Source: Oxalobacter paeniformigenes (GTDB taxonomy: Bacteria > Pseudomonadota > Gammaproteobacteria > Burkholderiales > Burkholderiaceae_D). Taken from it: a DNA stretch of 64,000 bases. Below are positions 37,644 through 46,314 of the stretch, piece by piece; position 1 is the first letter of the stretch, and each line of letters begins with the position of its first letter. The DNA lies in contig NZ_JAMKYL010000001.1 in NCBI RefSeq assembly GCF_027158465.1, positions 248,001 to 312,000 on the forward strand, in the 5' to 3' direction. Both the position numbers and the translations under genes were made by a program. The notes beneath the pieces are model-generated. The model saw nothing but the letters and a program-made list of their open reading frames with translations, did not search any database and was not told the origin of the DNA.

Positions 37644-38330
37644 TCACGGTTTGCCGCGCCCGAACGTCAAGGTTTTCACGCCTGCAGGGCTTCCCAGCAG
37701 ACAAACATCGGCGCCGCGCCGTGCGAAAAGACCGACGGTGACGACTCCGGGGTAATGGTTGATTTCCGCTTCCAGCGCTTCCGGATCGGCGATTTGCAGA
37801 CCCGAGACATCCAGTATGTAATTGCCGTTGTCCGTGACGAAAGGAGCATCGTTTTTCATGCGCAGTCTGGCGCTGCCGCCCAGCGCATCGAGCTTGCGGG
37901 CGATCAGGCGATGGGCCATCGGGATGACTTCGACGGGGAGCGGAAAACGGCCAAGCATGGCGACCTGTTTGGATTCGTCTGCGATGCAGATGAAACGGTC
38001 TGCTGCCGAGGCGATGATTTTTTCACGTGTCAGCGCACCGCCGCCACCCTTGATCATGGCACCGGAATCCGAAATTTCGTCGGCACCGTCGATATAGACC
38101 GGAATGGAATCGACCTCGTTGAGATCAAGTACCCGGATACCGTGCGATTCGAGCCGTTCTGCGGTGGCTTTCGATGAAGCGACCGTGGCAGGAATGCGAT
38201 CCCTGATTTTCGCCAGTTCATCAATAAAAAAATTGGCGGTGGAACCGGTTCCAACGCCAATGATTTTTCCGTCGGGAACGTAGTCGATGGCTGCACGTGC
38301 GACGGAAAGTTTCAGTTCATCCTGGGACAT
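37644..38330 (-). CDS. rpiA: Ribose-5-phosphate isomerase A
   Basis: 228 residues. It interconverts ribose 5-phosphate and ribulose 5-phosphate in the pentose phosphate pathway. Family motifs are GVGTGSTANFFIDEL, the active-site DGADE, MIKGGGGALTREKI and NYILDV. The open frame begins 13 codons upstream; ATG 38330 gives MSQDELKLS and the usual length. It is monocistronic, with about 200 bases upstream to the antiporter gene. Confidence 0.96.
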   Translation of the reverse strand: MSQDELKLSVARAAIDYVPDGKIIGVGTGSTANFFIDELAKIRDRIPATVASSKATAERLESHGIRVLDLNEVDSIPVYIDGADEISDSGAMIKGGGGALTREKIIASAADRFICIADESKQVAMLGRFPLPVEVIPMAHRLIARKLDALGGSARLRMKNDAPFVTDNGNYILDVSGLQIADPEALEAEINHYPGVVTVGLFARRGADVCLLGSPAGVKTLTFGRGKP

Positions 38331-38533
38331 GGTTATCGAATAGGGTAATACCGGGTTGCAAAACGGCAAAATACGATATTTTGACCGGTTTTAACGTCAG
38401 ATCGTGTCAGTTTAGCCTGTAAGGTGTGGATAAGTCAATTTTTATCCGGAGAAAAAACGGCAATCTTGTGTCAGGTCAACGATTTTTCCGGGTATGGCCG
38501 ATAACGGGTCAGGGGACGAAACGGTTGACAGGT

Positions 38534-40327
38534 TCAGTGAGGTTTGGCGTTTTTTTCCTGCTCGTTTTCTTCTTCATGATCCAGCGTTTCGTACAGGGCG
38601 ATTTGCAGCCTTGAATGGATGCGGACGAACCAGCGGCGCAGGACGAATACGATGGCGATGATGCAGAAAATGACCAGTATCAGCGACTCCCTTTTCGGCA
38701 GGATACTGGCGCTTAAAGCCGAAAGGAAAAGCATCGTGCCGGTCAGAAACAGCAGGGGAAGGATTTCGCTGATGATACGGCGTACCGGCTGGGTGTGACG
38801 GCCCGTGACGCTTTCGCGGACACTCATTTCCGCCAGCATCATCGACAGCGCCTTGAATTTCCGGAACGCGGCGATCAGAAACGGCAGGGAGACCACCAGC
38901 GTCGAACCCCAGATCAGGGACTTGCGCCAGTCAGCGTCATCAATCCATGAAGCGAGAAAGTCATCGCCCAGATTGATGGTCAGATAGGCGCTGCACAGGA
39001 AAATGGCGATGACGACAGCCATATTGATGCCGATCTGGATCAGGATACGTTTTACCATGTTCCAGATCACTGCACTGTTGCCATGCGGATGCAGATTGTT
39101 CAGCCATTCGCCGTACAGTGAGACAATGCGCGAAAGAGGGCGAGGCGTGAGTCTTGCCACCCGTTTCGCCAGCGGGTCGGCGGCGCGGATGAGATAGGGG
39201 GTCGTCAGCGTGGTGATGGCCGATACGGCGACGGCGATCGGATAAAGGAAATCGCTGGTGACCTTGTAGGCCATGCCGAGAGAGGCGATGATGAACGAAA
39301 ATTCACCGATTTGCGACATGCCCATTCCCATGCGCAGCGAAGTGCGTCCGTCGTTGCCGGCGATCATCGCGCCGATGGTACAGCTGACGACTTTGCCGAT
39401 GATGACCGCACCGGCTATGACGAGAATCGGCGTGGCATACCGGACCATGATGTGTGGATCGAGCAGCAGACCGACAGCGACGAAAAAGATAGCGGAAAAC
39501 ATATCGCGCACCGGAGCGATCAATTGTTCGATCCGATGCAACTCGCGGGCTTCGGCCATGATGGCACCGATCACGAAAGCGCCCAGCACCATGCTGTATT
39601 CGAGCTTGACAACGAGCAGGCAAAAGCCGAAACACAGACCCAGAACCGTCACCAGCAGCATTTCATCGCTTCTGAACTGGCTGATGTAAGACAGGATACG
39701 CGGAACGAGCAGAATGCCGACCAGCATGGCGACGACCATGAAAAGCGTCAGTTTGGAGATGGTCAGTGCCACGTCACTGCCGCTGACACTGCCGGAAATC
39801 GCGACACCGGAAAGCAGGGCGATCAGGCCGATACCGAGGATGTCTTCCACGATCAGGACACCGAAAATCAGCTGGGCGAAACGCTCGTTTTTCATCTTCA
39901 GGTCGTTTAGCGCCTTGACGATGATCGTCGTGGAGGAAATGGCAAGGATGGCGCCGAGGAACAGCGCGTCGAGATTGTTGTTCCAGCCGAGCCACAGGCC
40001 GATCTGGTAGCCTATCCAGATCATGACCACGATTTCCAGTACGGCTGCGATCAGGGCCGTTGCACCGACACGCAGCAACCTTCGGAACGAAAATTCGAGC
40101 CCCAGCGAAAACATGAGGAAAATGACGCCCAGCTCGGCCAGTACCTTGATGGTATGTTCGTCATTGATCAGTGAAAACGGAGGGGTATGCGGGCCGACCA
40201 GTACGCCGGCGGCGATGTAACCCAGCACGACAGGCTGTTTCAGACGGTGGAAAATGACGGTGACGACCGCAGCCACGATCATGATGACGGCCAGATCCTG
40301 AATGAATGTGATGACGCTGTCGTGCAT
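38534..40327 (-). CDS. CPA2-family cation:proton antiporter
   Basis: Inner-membrane protein of 597 residues. The N-terminal Na+/H+ exchanger domain (about 1-385) has roughly twelve helices, with GYIAAGVLVGPHTPPF, FLMFSLGLEFSF, FLGAILAISSTTI, IVEDILGIGLI and FSAIFFVAVGLLLDP. The remainder carries two or three extra helices and a charged tail (HEEENEQEKN), without an obvious RCK/TrkA-N nucleotide-binding domain as in KefB/KefC. The transported ion (K+ or Na+) is unknown. It lies alone on the minus strand. Confidence 0.88.
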   Translation of the reverse strand: MHDSVITFIQDLAVIMIVAAVVTVIFHRLKQPVVLGYIAAGVLVGPHTPPFSLINDEHTIKVLAELGVIFLMFSLGLEFSFRRLLRVGATALIAAVLEIVVMIWIGYQIGLWLGWNNNLDALFLGAILAISSTTIIVKALNDLKMKNERFAQLIFGVLIVEDILGIGLIALLSGVAISGSVSGSDVALTISKLTLFMVVAMLVGILLVPRILSYISQFRSDEMLLVTVLGLCFGFCLLVVKLEYSMVLGAFVIGAIMAEARELHRIEQLIAPVRDMFSAIFFVAVGLLLDPHIMVRYATPILVIAGAVIIGKVVSCTIGAMIAGNDGRTSLRMGMGMSQIGEFSFIIASLGMAYKVTSDFLYPIAVAVSAITTLTTPYLIRAADPLAKRVARLTPRPLSRIVSLYGEWLNNLHPHGNSAVIWNMVKRILIQIGINMAVVIAIFLCSAYLTINLGDDFLASWIDDADWRKSLIWGSTLVVSLPFLIAAFRKFKALSMMLAEMSVRESVTGRHTQPVRRIISEILPLLFLTGTMLFLSALSASILPKRESLILVIFCIIAIVFVLRRWFVRIHSRLQIALYETLDHEEENEQEKNAKPH

Positions 40328-40434
40328 AATCCAACCCGCTTACGGATAAAAAGAAAGCCGGCACTGGCATACCGGATCGAAAATGGCCGGCCGGCAATTT
40401 GCCGCCGATCGGCCGCAACGTGACAGAAAAGATG

Positions 40435-40459
40435 AAAAGCCCGTATCCACGGGCTTTTC
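40435..40459 (-). terminator. Rho-independent terminator of the SlyB-like gene
   Basis: Perfect 10-bp stem aaaagcccgt/acgggctttt with a 4-base loop. Read on the minus strand it ends in TTTT. It is 11 bases beyond the stop codon of the lipoprotein gene. Confidence 0.85.
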
Positions 40460-40469
40460 GCAAGCGCGG

Positions 40470-40925
40470 TTATTGGGCGGCGATGATACGGGCACGCTTG
40501 CCGTAGAGCACCATGACTTTCTGGCCGACCACAAAAGCCGGGGACGGTCCCTGAACCAGCGTGAGGGTTTCACCGTTGTCGGTCTTGACGACGTATTCGA
40601 TACCGGTCTGGTTCGTGACGCCTTTTTCGATGGCGGAGCCTGCCAGCGCGCCGATCACTGCGCCGCCGATGGCACCAAGCGCATGCATGCGATCATTGCC
40701 GCCGATGGCCGAACCCGCCACACCGCCGGCTACCGCACCGGTCAGCCCACCGATTTTCTGGGTGCCCTCGACATTGACCGGACGTGCACTGATGACGACA
40801 CCGGGCACGCTGCGGGTGACGTCGCCGACGGCATCGACGGAATAGGTGTCCGGGCTGATATTGGTGGTACAGGCAGCCATCATCAGCGCCATTGCCAGAA
40901 TGACGCCACATTGCAGTTTCTTCAT
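40470..40925 (-). CDS. SlyB/Pcp-like outer-membrane lipoprotein with glycine zipper
   Basis: 151 residues. Lipobox MMAAC puts the lipidated cysteine at 19. The centre has a glycine-zipper segment (GGLTGAVAGGVAGSAIGG and GAIGGAVIGALAGSAIEKG). The C-terminus has a small beta domain (VVKTDNGETLTLVQG). Relatives include SlyB and Pcp, envelope lipoproteins tied to divalent-cation stress. The second of two ATGs is preferred for its AAGGA spacing. A strong terminator follows. Confidence 0.88.
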   Translation of the reverse strand: MKKLQCGVILAMALMMAACTTNISPDTYSVDAVGDVTRSVPGVVISARPVNVEGTQKIGGLTGAVAGGVAGSAIGGNDRMHALGAIGGAVIGALAGSAIEKGVTNQTGIEYVVKTDNGETLTLVQGPSPAFVVGQKVMVLYGKRARIIAAQ

Positions 40926-41110
40926 TATCATCCTTTCAGGCTGTATGAAATTCAGTGTTGGATCAAGATGTTTCGCCGAACGGAATACCGATCATAAAAA
41001 CAGGTTATTTGCTAATGATACTGTAAAAAGTGCATGAAAGCATTTGCGTGACCGCATCGGCAAAACGATTGGACGACGAAAATATCCGGCAATTTGCCGT
41101 GTCGGGTCAA

Positions 41111-41139
41111 TTATCACGGGAAAATTATTTTAGTATAAT
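41111..41139 (+). promoter_or_regulatory. Probable promoter of the repeat-rich tail-anchored protein
   Basis: A perfect TATAAT (41134-41139) with TTATCA (41111-41116) 17 bases upstream, in an AT-rich stretch about 70 bases before the start codon at 41208. Confidence 0.55.
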
Positions 41140-41207
41140 AAAAACAGCGTGTTACTGTAATTCCCCCGACAGGAACACCTTTGTCCATTTTTGCGAAGAG
41201 CCAGTCC

Positions 41208-41543
41208 ATGTCCGTACCTGTTCAAGACAACCCGGAAAAAGCCAAAGGATCGCAAACCGATCCGGCCGTTGCCGCCTCCGTCTCGGAGAATCCGATCGTC
41301 AACGCCAACCCGATCATCAATGCAGGGCCGATCATCAATGCCGGCAATACTGCCGGATCGGGGCCCATTATCAGCGGCGGCCCGATCGTGCAGCCTGACG
41401 AAGAGTTTCAGGAATACATGTCGGCAGGATGTACCGCCGTCGTGCCGCCCGGTGCACGCAAGATTTACCTGATCATGGTGACCGTGACCATGCTTGTCGG
41501 GGCCGGAATCGTGTACGGCCTTTTCAAACTGCTCGATCTGTAA
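41208..41543 (+). CDS. Repeat-rich, putatively tail-anchored membrane protein
   Basis: 111 residues, not recognised. Residues 28-61 are built from a six-residue theme (NPIVNA, NPIINA, GPIINA, then GPIISG, GPIV). A short acidic linker follows, then a cysteine at 75. A single hydrophobic helix (about 85-109) ends the protein. There is no N-terminal signal peptide, so it could insert by its tail. The frame is open from a TTG at 41181; the ATG at 41208 has GAAGAG nearby. A good promoter stands upstream. It may be a species- or genus-specific protein. Confidence 0.65.
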   Translation: MSVPVQDNPEKAKGSQTDPAVAASVSENPIVNANPIINAGPIINAGNTAGSGPIISGGPIVQPDEEFQEYMSAGCTAVVPPGARKIYLIMVTVTMLVGAGIVYGLFKLLDL

Positions 41544-41843
41544 GAGATTTTCATGCCGTGCAATCCGGCATGGCGCCTTTTCGGCTTGCGTTTTTCGCAG
41601 CGCGAGCCGGTCTGTTTCCGATTTCGTCCGCTTCTTGAATTCCGTGGCTGGTTGCCTTGCACATTCCGGCCGGTTATGGCCTGCCCTGAAGAGGACAGCA
41701 TCTCATGTCATGCCGTATGGCATCTGTACGACAAGTGTTTTGACAGTACGGCATACAAGCCGTAATCTTGCAATACAGCAACATTTTTTGTCTGTACCAG
41801 CAGCCGTACCGTACCATGCCAGACCAGCCTCACCGGAGGGAAC
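41544..41843. other. Intergenic region upstream of the WYL regulator
   Basis: 300 bases with no convincing ORF. A small hairpin catgccg/cggcatg (41552-41558/41566-41572) followed by GCGCCTTTT could end the preceding gene weakly. Confidence 0.4.
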
Positions 41844-42836
41844 ATGCCAAAACAACAAGGGAAACTCGATACCGTCATGCTGGTGATCGAACTGTTGCGC
41901 CGTATTCCGCGCAACCGGAAAGTAACGGCATCCGAATTGCATCAGGAACTCAGGGATGCCGGATGGGAACGGGACTTGCGCACCGTGCAACGGCAACTTG
42001 ACGCGATAAGCGACGGTTTCAGCCAGTATATCGAGCGGGACGACCGCAGCAGACCCTACGGCTATTCATGGAAACCCGAGGCATCCGGACTGTCACTGTC
42101 GGCATTGAAACCGGATGAATCGTTGATGCTGCTGCTGGCGGAACAGCATTTGCGCTATCTCTTGCCGGCCAATATCGTGAAATCCCTGGACAGTTTTTTC
42201 AAAACGGCACGTTCGCAGCTTTCACCGTTCGGACAGGATACGCAAAAACAGAAAGAATGGCTCGACAAGGTGCTGGTCATCAGCGATTCACAGCCGCTCA
42301 TTCCTCCGAAGATCGACAGTGACGTCATGGAAGCGGTCAGCACGGCATTGTATGAAAACCGCTGGCTGTCGGTGACCTACCGCAATGCAAGCGGTTATGA
42401 ACGGCAGGACGACGTCATGCCGCTGGGACTGGCACAGCAGGGACAACGCCTGTATCTGGTATGCCGTTTCAAACGATACGACAACGAGCGGATTCTGGCG
42501 TTGCACCGTATCCGGTCGGCGACAGTGACGGCGTTCACCTTCACACGTCCCGCCGACTTCGATTTGGCGAAATACAACGAGGAAGGCCATTTCGGCGTCG
42601 GTGACGGTGTCCGTATCCGGTTGTGCTTTCATATGACGAAAGCCTGCGCTTACTACATTCTGGAATCCCCCCTGTCGGATGACCAGACCTGTGAGGAACA
42701 CGAAACGCATTACGTCTTTACCGCCACCGTCGTCGATTCCGGCAGGCTGCAACGCTGGCTCAACAGCTTCGGCGGGGATGTCTGGAACGTGACGAAAGAA
42801 CCGGTCGGAAAAACGCCGGAACCGGCAGCGCGGTAG
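41844..42836 (+). CDS. WYL-domain transcriptional regulator
   Basis: 330 residues. An N-terminal winged helix (about 1-75: LDTVMLVIELLRRIP and the WERDLRTVQRQLDAISDGF recognition helix) is followed by a WYL ligand-sensing domain (about 155-240, with LYENRWLSVTYRNA and GQRLYLVCRF). A C-terminal WCX-like extension (about 245-320) follows. The architecture resembles BrxR/CapW regulators, which sit beside phage-defence systems and control them in response to nucleic-acid ligands. A GGAGGG site precedes the ATG. It is convergent with the DUF262-HNH gene 97 bases downstream. Confidence 0.88.
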   Translation: MPKQQGKLDTVMLVIELLRRIPRNRKVTASELHQELRDAGWERDLRTVQRQLDAISDGFSQYIERDDRSRPYGYSWKPEASGLSLSALKPDESLMLLLAEQHLRYLLPANIVKSLDSFFKTARSQLSPFGQDTQKQKEWLDKVLVISDSQPLIPPKIDSDVMEAVSTALYENRWLSVTYRNASGYERQDDVMPLGLAQQGQRLYLVCRFKRYDNERILALHRIRSATVTAFTFTRPADFDLAKYNEEGHFGVGDGVRIRLCFHMTKACAYYILESPLSDDQTCEEHETHYVFTATVVDSGRLQRWLNSFGGDVWNVTKEPVGKTPEPAAR

Positions 42837-42881
42837 GGCGCGGCCGTGCGGGCGTTCTGACGGGGAAATGGATGCAGAATG

Positions 42882-42911
42882 CCGTTCTGAAGCGGTAGGG
42901 CTTCAGGACGG
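42882..42911. other. Strong hairpin between convergent WYL and DUF262 genes
   Basis: Left arm 42882-42893 pairs with right arm 42900-42911 over 12 bp, including one G-T pair, around a 6-base loop. No U-tract is present on either strand. It may act as a shared transcript end. Confidence 0.55.
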
Positions 42912-42933
42912 GAGATCGTCACCTGAAACGGTT

Positions 42934-45411
42934 TCAGGAACCGGATGATGTATCAAATACATCCCTGACGCCCAGGTCGTCATACCATTTTCTGTAAATT
43001 CCGATCATACGATTCAGTGCCGCCTCCGCGAATGCTTTGGCCTTGTCATTTGCCGCATTTCCGCTGTTTTTCGGTGAGGTCCGGAAATCGTTTTTTTCGC
43101 AAGTAAAACCGGCTTTCAATGTTTTCAATTCATCCGGCGACTTCTTCGTGTAACAAAAGGCATTGGACCAGTATTCGTCGGATAGGGAAGATGGCGATTT
43201 ATCGTTTTTGCTGCGGTTTTCCGAAAAAGAGAGTGCAGTCTGATTGCCGATACTTTGTTGCAGGCATTTGCACAGATAGTAAGCCTTGATGAAGTCTGAT
43301 TTCGAGGAACCGGTGCCATCGAAAAAATTGCTGGGCACGATATGATCATAATCCCATGGACGGTTATGGTTTTCCCACAGGGAACGTTGTGATGGATCGT
43401 AACCGACAGCCAGTTCGGCAAGATAGTCGCGCTGGACATAAACCAGAAGCTCGGTTTTTTGGGACAGTATGGAAACGATATCGCGGTACGATTGCGCCTT
43501 TTCATCGGTCAGGAGAGAAGCAGGATTGTATGCGAGGAGGGGCGATTTTCCTTCAGAGGCTTCCCTGAAGCGGGCATTCAGTCCCTTGCCAAGTGCATCC
43601 AGCAAGGCATCGGGGGGAGCAAGGAAAGCCATCAGGTTATTGTCGGTACCGGGTTGCGGCAGCTTGAATGCATCGATTTCGACGGGCGTGTTATCGTTCT
43701 GTTTTCTCCGGATTTCCTTGATCAGGTCGTTGGCCAGATCGGACTTTTTGTTTTTGTAACCGAACCAGTGTATGACGGTAGAGATGGCAAGAATGCGTTT
43801 CTTTTCACTGGCATCCAGTTCGCCGTAATTGAACGCTTCAGCCAGCAACATCCACCATAAATAAACATCGGGACTGCTCCATGCAATACTGCTGCGCAAA
43901 TAGGGATGCAGGGTATATGGTTCTTTTTTGCCGTTGTGCCGGTATACAAGTTGGTTTTCGATCCATTCGATTGCTTTGAAAAGGCAATCATTGGAATCAT
44001 TGGAAGCGTCATTCTTATTGAAATATGCCCTGATGACATTCTGTTCCTTGATGACATTCTGTTCCTTGTCATTGCCTTTAAACCATGAACGAATGGTTTC
44101 TGTCTCGATATGGGTGAACGGTGGTTTTTCCTTATAGGGCAGTATTTCTCTGTCCGGGTTGTTTGCCGGTTTGACCGTCAGCAGTGCCGCCCTGACACCA
44201 AGCCGGACCAGTCTGGCTTCTCCGGTAGGCAAACCCTTTTGTTTTTCCTCGATGTGATTGATCGTTTTTTCCACAGCAGGGAAATAAGCCTTTATCAACG
44301 AGTATTGCAATTCTTCCTGACTGATGGGCGATCCCTGATTGTTGATACGCTCGAAAATCAGGGCTGCATTGTCCACATTGCTGTTTTCGTTATTTTCATC
44401 GTAAAAACCGGTTGAACAATTGATGGCGGGAATGATTATATGCGGCAGTGGCGAGAGCCATTTTATGATCTTCTCCTGGTGATCTTCGAGCCATTTGCTT
44501 AATGTCACGGATGAATCCTTATCTGCCGTTCCGGCAATTTTATTGCGGCAAGTCAGCCAGTCGTCTATGAAAGCGATCCATGGATTTTCGAGCAGGTTTT
44601 TCCAGTCGATGGAGATGCCATTCGTACTGTTTTTCGCATATTTCATCAACAATCCCATGGGAATGGGCTGGACGGCTTGTTGCGGCACACTGGCATGGAC
44701 ATGGTACGTCTTGTTACCGGAACCTTCATTTGAAGATGAAACGACCTCGTCGTAGGTCTTCCTGAAATTTTCGATATCGTGATAAGGAAGCCGAGAGGCA
44801 TTGTCATCGACAGAATACCCCCATGGATGGGCTGTCGTCGTCAGCCGGAACAGGTATTTGCGGCTGGTTCTGGAGGGTCTGTTCGGATGGTCATCATCGA
44901 ATGGCATCAAATCGAGCCATAACATACTTTTTGCCGCCTTGTTTTTTCCCGCCGTGTCCTCAGTCGGGGGAAAGGTATATTTCCCCTTGCCGTTTTTTTC
45001 CGGTTGTTCAGGCAAATAAAAACCCCATGCAATGGCATTGCTGCGCTGCTGTCCATCCAGAATATGGTATGACGCTTCGGGCGCTGAACCGGTTACCGGA
45101 GAAGGGCGTGTATCCTGTCCCGTAATTTTTTTTGCCAGAAGCAGTGAACCGACCGGAAACGAGCGAAGCAAAGAGTCCCAGAACAGTTCGATCTGACGGG
45201 CGCGCCAGACAGCGCCGCGCTGCAAGGTGGGCAAACCGGCATGAATGCCGGTTTGCCCCTTCAGGCTTTCCGGCCTGAAGGACGCTTTCTGTTCCGACAG
45301 TGTTTTATCCGTAATTTGCCAGGATGCGATATCCCATAAGGTCAGAGCGAAGATGTGCTGGTCGGCAGTATTGCCTGAATACGGTTCGTTGCAAGATATA
45401 TCTTTTGGCAT
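42934..45411 (-). CDS. DUF262 / HNH-nuclease fusion protein (GmrSD-like), putative defence nuclease
   Basis: 825 residues. The N-terminal DUF262 (ParB/Srx-like NTPase) domain is marked by TLQRGAVWRARQIELFWDSL (QRG.W near 64-69) and YHILDGQQRSNAIAW (DGQQR at 119-123). The C-terminal part has an HNH-type site: YDHIVPSNFF (D689, H690) then IGNQTALSFSENRSKND. This pairing of NTPase and HNH nuclease in one chain is that of GmrSD-type modification-dependent restriction enzymes. Targets are unknown. GC is lower than in neighbours: 22 of 60 at 43981-44040, against 36 of 60 at 42361-42420 in the WYL gene. In-frame 18-base and 9-base tandem repeats lie mid-gene. The ATG at 45411 has GAGGT upstream and is preferred over 45459. 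Confidence 0.85.
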   Translation of the reverse strand: MPKDISCNEPYSGNTADQHIFALTLWDIASWQITDKTLSEQKASFRPESLKGQTGIHAGLPTLQRGAVWRARQIELFWDSLLRSFPVGSLLLAKKITGQDTRPSPVTGSAPEASYHILDGQQRSNAIAWGFYLPEQPEKNGKGKYTFPPTEDTAGKNKAAKSMLWLDLMPFDDDHPNRPSRTSRKYLFRLTTTAHPWGYSVDDNASRLPYHDIENFRKTYDEVVSSSNEGSGNKTYHVHASVPQQAVQPIPMGLLMKYAKNSTNGISIDWKNLLENPWIAFIDDWLTCRNKIAGTADKDSSVTLSKWLEDHQEKIIKWLSPLPHIIIPAINCSTGFYDENNENSNVDNAALIFERINNQGSPISQEELQYSLIKAYFPAVEKTINHIEEKQKGLPTGEARLVRLGVRAALLTVKPANNPDREILPYKEKPPFTHIETETIRSWFKGNDKEQNVIKEQNVIRAYFNKNDASNDSNDCLFKAIEWIENQLVYRHNGKKEPYTLHPYLRSSIAWSSPDVYLWWMLLAEAFNYGELDASEKKRILAISTVIHWFGYKNKKSDLANDLIKEIRRKQNDNTPVEIDAFKLPQPGTDNNLMAFLAPPDALLDALGKGLNARFREASEGKSPLLAYNPASLLTDEKAQSYRDIVSILSQKTELLVYVQRDYLAELAVGYDPSQRSLWENHNRPWDYDHIVPSNFFDGTGSSKSDFIKAYYLCKCLQQSIGNQTALSFSENRSKNDKSPSSLSDEYWSNAFCYTKKSPDELKTLKAGFTCEKNDFRTSPKNSGNAANDKAKAFAEAALNRMIGIYRKWYDDLGVRDVFDTSSGS
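44031..44066. repeat. 18-bp perfect tandem duplication within the DUF262-HNH gene
   Basis: tgatgacattctgttcct occurs twice in a row (44031-44048, 44049-44066), giving an in-frame repeat of NVIKEQ. Slightly downstream on the protein, tcattggaa is tandemly duplicated (43988-43996, 43997-44005). Both preserve the frame. Confidence 0.95.
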
Positions 45412-45733
45412 GTGATTACCTCGAGGGACAGTCTGGTTGGCAAGGCATTTGCCCGTCATGCGACTTTTCGACAGAGATCAGTGTAATACAGTCTGATACA
45501 ACGGGGTATAGGTTCGACAGTCGATGCCCGGCAGGTTATGCACGGAAAAGGATGTCTGACAAAAGTGTGTTTTGCAGATGCGCTATGGTAACGGGAACGG
45601 GGGCAGACGGTTTTCCGGAAAAGTACGACAATTTGCCGCGTGACGTGTCATATACGGTATTTCAGGCAACAAAAAAGCCGCGCCAACTCGGGTTTGACAC
45701 GGCTTGTCTGTTCGTTCCGTTTCCATCACTGGA
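45412..45733. other. Intergenic region between the DUF262-HNH gene and tRNA-Ser
   Basis: About 320 bases that must hold the minus-strand promoter for the nuclease gene. No strong consensus promoter or att-like copy of the tRNA end was found. Confidence 0.4.
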
Positions 45734-45827
45734 TGGCGGAGATGAAGGGATTCGAACCCTTGATACGAGTTTTGGCCCGTATGCTCCCTTAGCAGGGGAG
45801 TGCCTTCGACCTCTCGGCCACATCTCC
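45734..45827 (-). tRNA. tRNA-Ser(GCT)
   Basis: A 94-base class II tRNA with encoded CCA. Acceptor GGAGATG pairs with CATCTCC. The anticodon loop contains GCT within a CTCCC/GGGAG stem, and a long variable arm is present (TACGGG...CTCGTA region). The T-loop is GGTTCGAATCC. It flanks the accessory stretch and is a typical integration landmark. Confidence 0.95.
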
Positions 45828-45972
45828 GTTCTGCCTGTTTTTTCAAAAGCAGTGGAATGCATGATAATAGCGGGTTGCCGGCTTGCGGTCAATAATAAAT
45901 GGCGGCTGTTGTGTGGCTTTTTTCGTTGTGCAGGCCGGTGCAGGGGTGAGGTGTGGTTTTTCGGGTGTTCGG

Positions 45973-46314
45973 TCAGGCTTGCGGCCCGCTGTTTTCCCGT
46001 CCGGGTTTGTATTGTTTGTCGCTGATGCGGAATTTGCGGCGGCGGTCGCCCATCAGCGTGCGCAGTTGCTGGATGCTCATGTTGCTGACTTCTTGCATGC
46101 GGATGAGCAGGGATGCGCCGACGGGCAGGCGGCCGTGGCGGATTTTGCTGATGACCGGGGGCGCGACTTCGAGGGCGCGCGAGAGGGCGGCGTCGTTTTT
46201 GAGGTTGAGGGTGTTGATGAGGCTGCTCAATAGGTTGTTCGGGTCGTATGTGCCGGGTTTGTCGGTGTGGGTTTCGTAGCGTTTCCGGTAGCTTCTGGTC
46301 TGGTCGTCTTTCAT
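45973..46314 (-). CDS. Small helix-turn-helix regulator
   Basis: 113 residues. A Cro/C1-like HTH (about 27-90) reads LSSLINTLNLKNDAALSRAL, then EVAPPVISKIRHGRLPVGA and LLIRMQEVSNMSIQQLRTLMG. The tail is basic. Similar small proteins are common in Burkholderiales as chromosomal regulators without a known target. AGGAG sits before the ATG at 46314. It diverges from the Mu-type DNA-binding protein across 479 bases that contain the phased repeats. Confidence 0.75.
   Translation of the reverse strand: MKDDQTRSYRKRYETHTDKPGTYDPNNLLSSLINTLNLKNDAALSRALEVAPPVISKIRHGRLPVGASLLIRMQEVSNMSIQQLRTLMGDRRRKFRISDKQYKPGRENSGPQA

Noticed and set aside
41288..41400. Short repeated DNA resembling a CRISPR array
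   Set aside because: The repeats are coding hexads (NPIINA/GPIINA) without uniform repeat and spacer lengths, and no cas genes are present.
45734..45827. tRNA-Ser as an integrase attachment site
   Set aside because: I found no direct copy of the tRNA 3' end elsewhere in the window and no integrase gene, so an att pair cannot be claimed.
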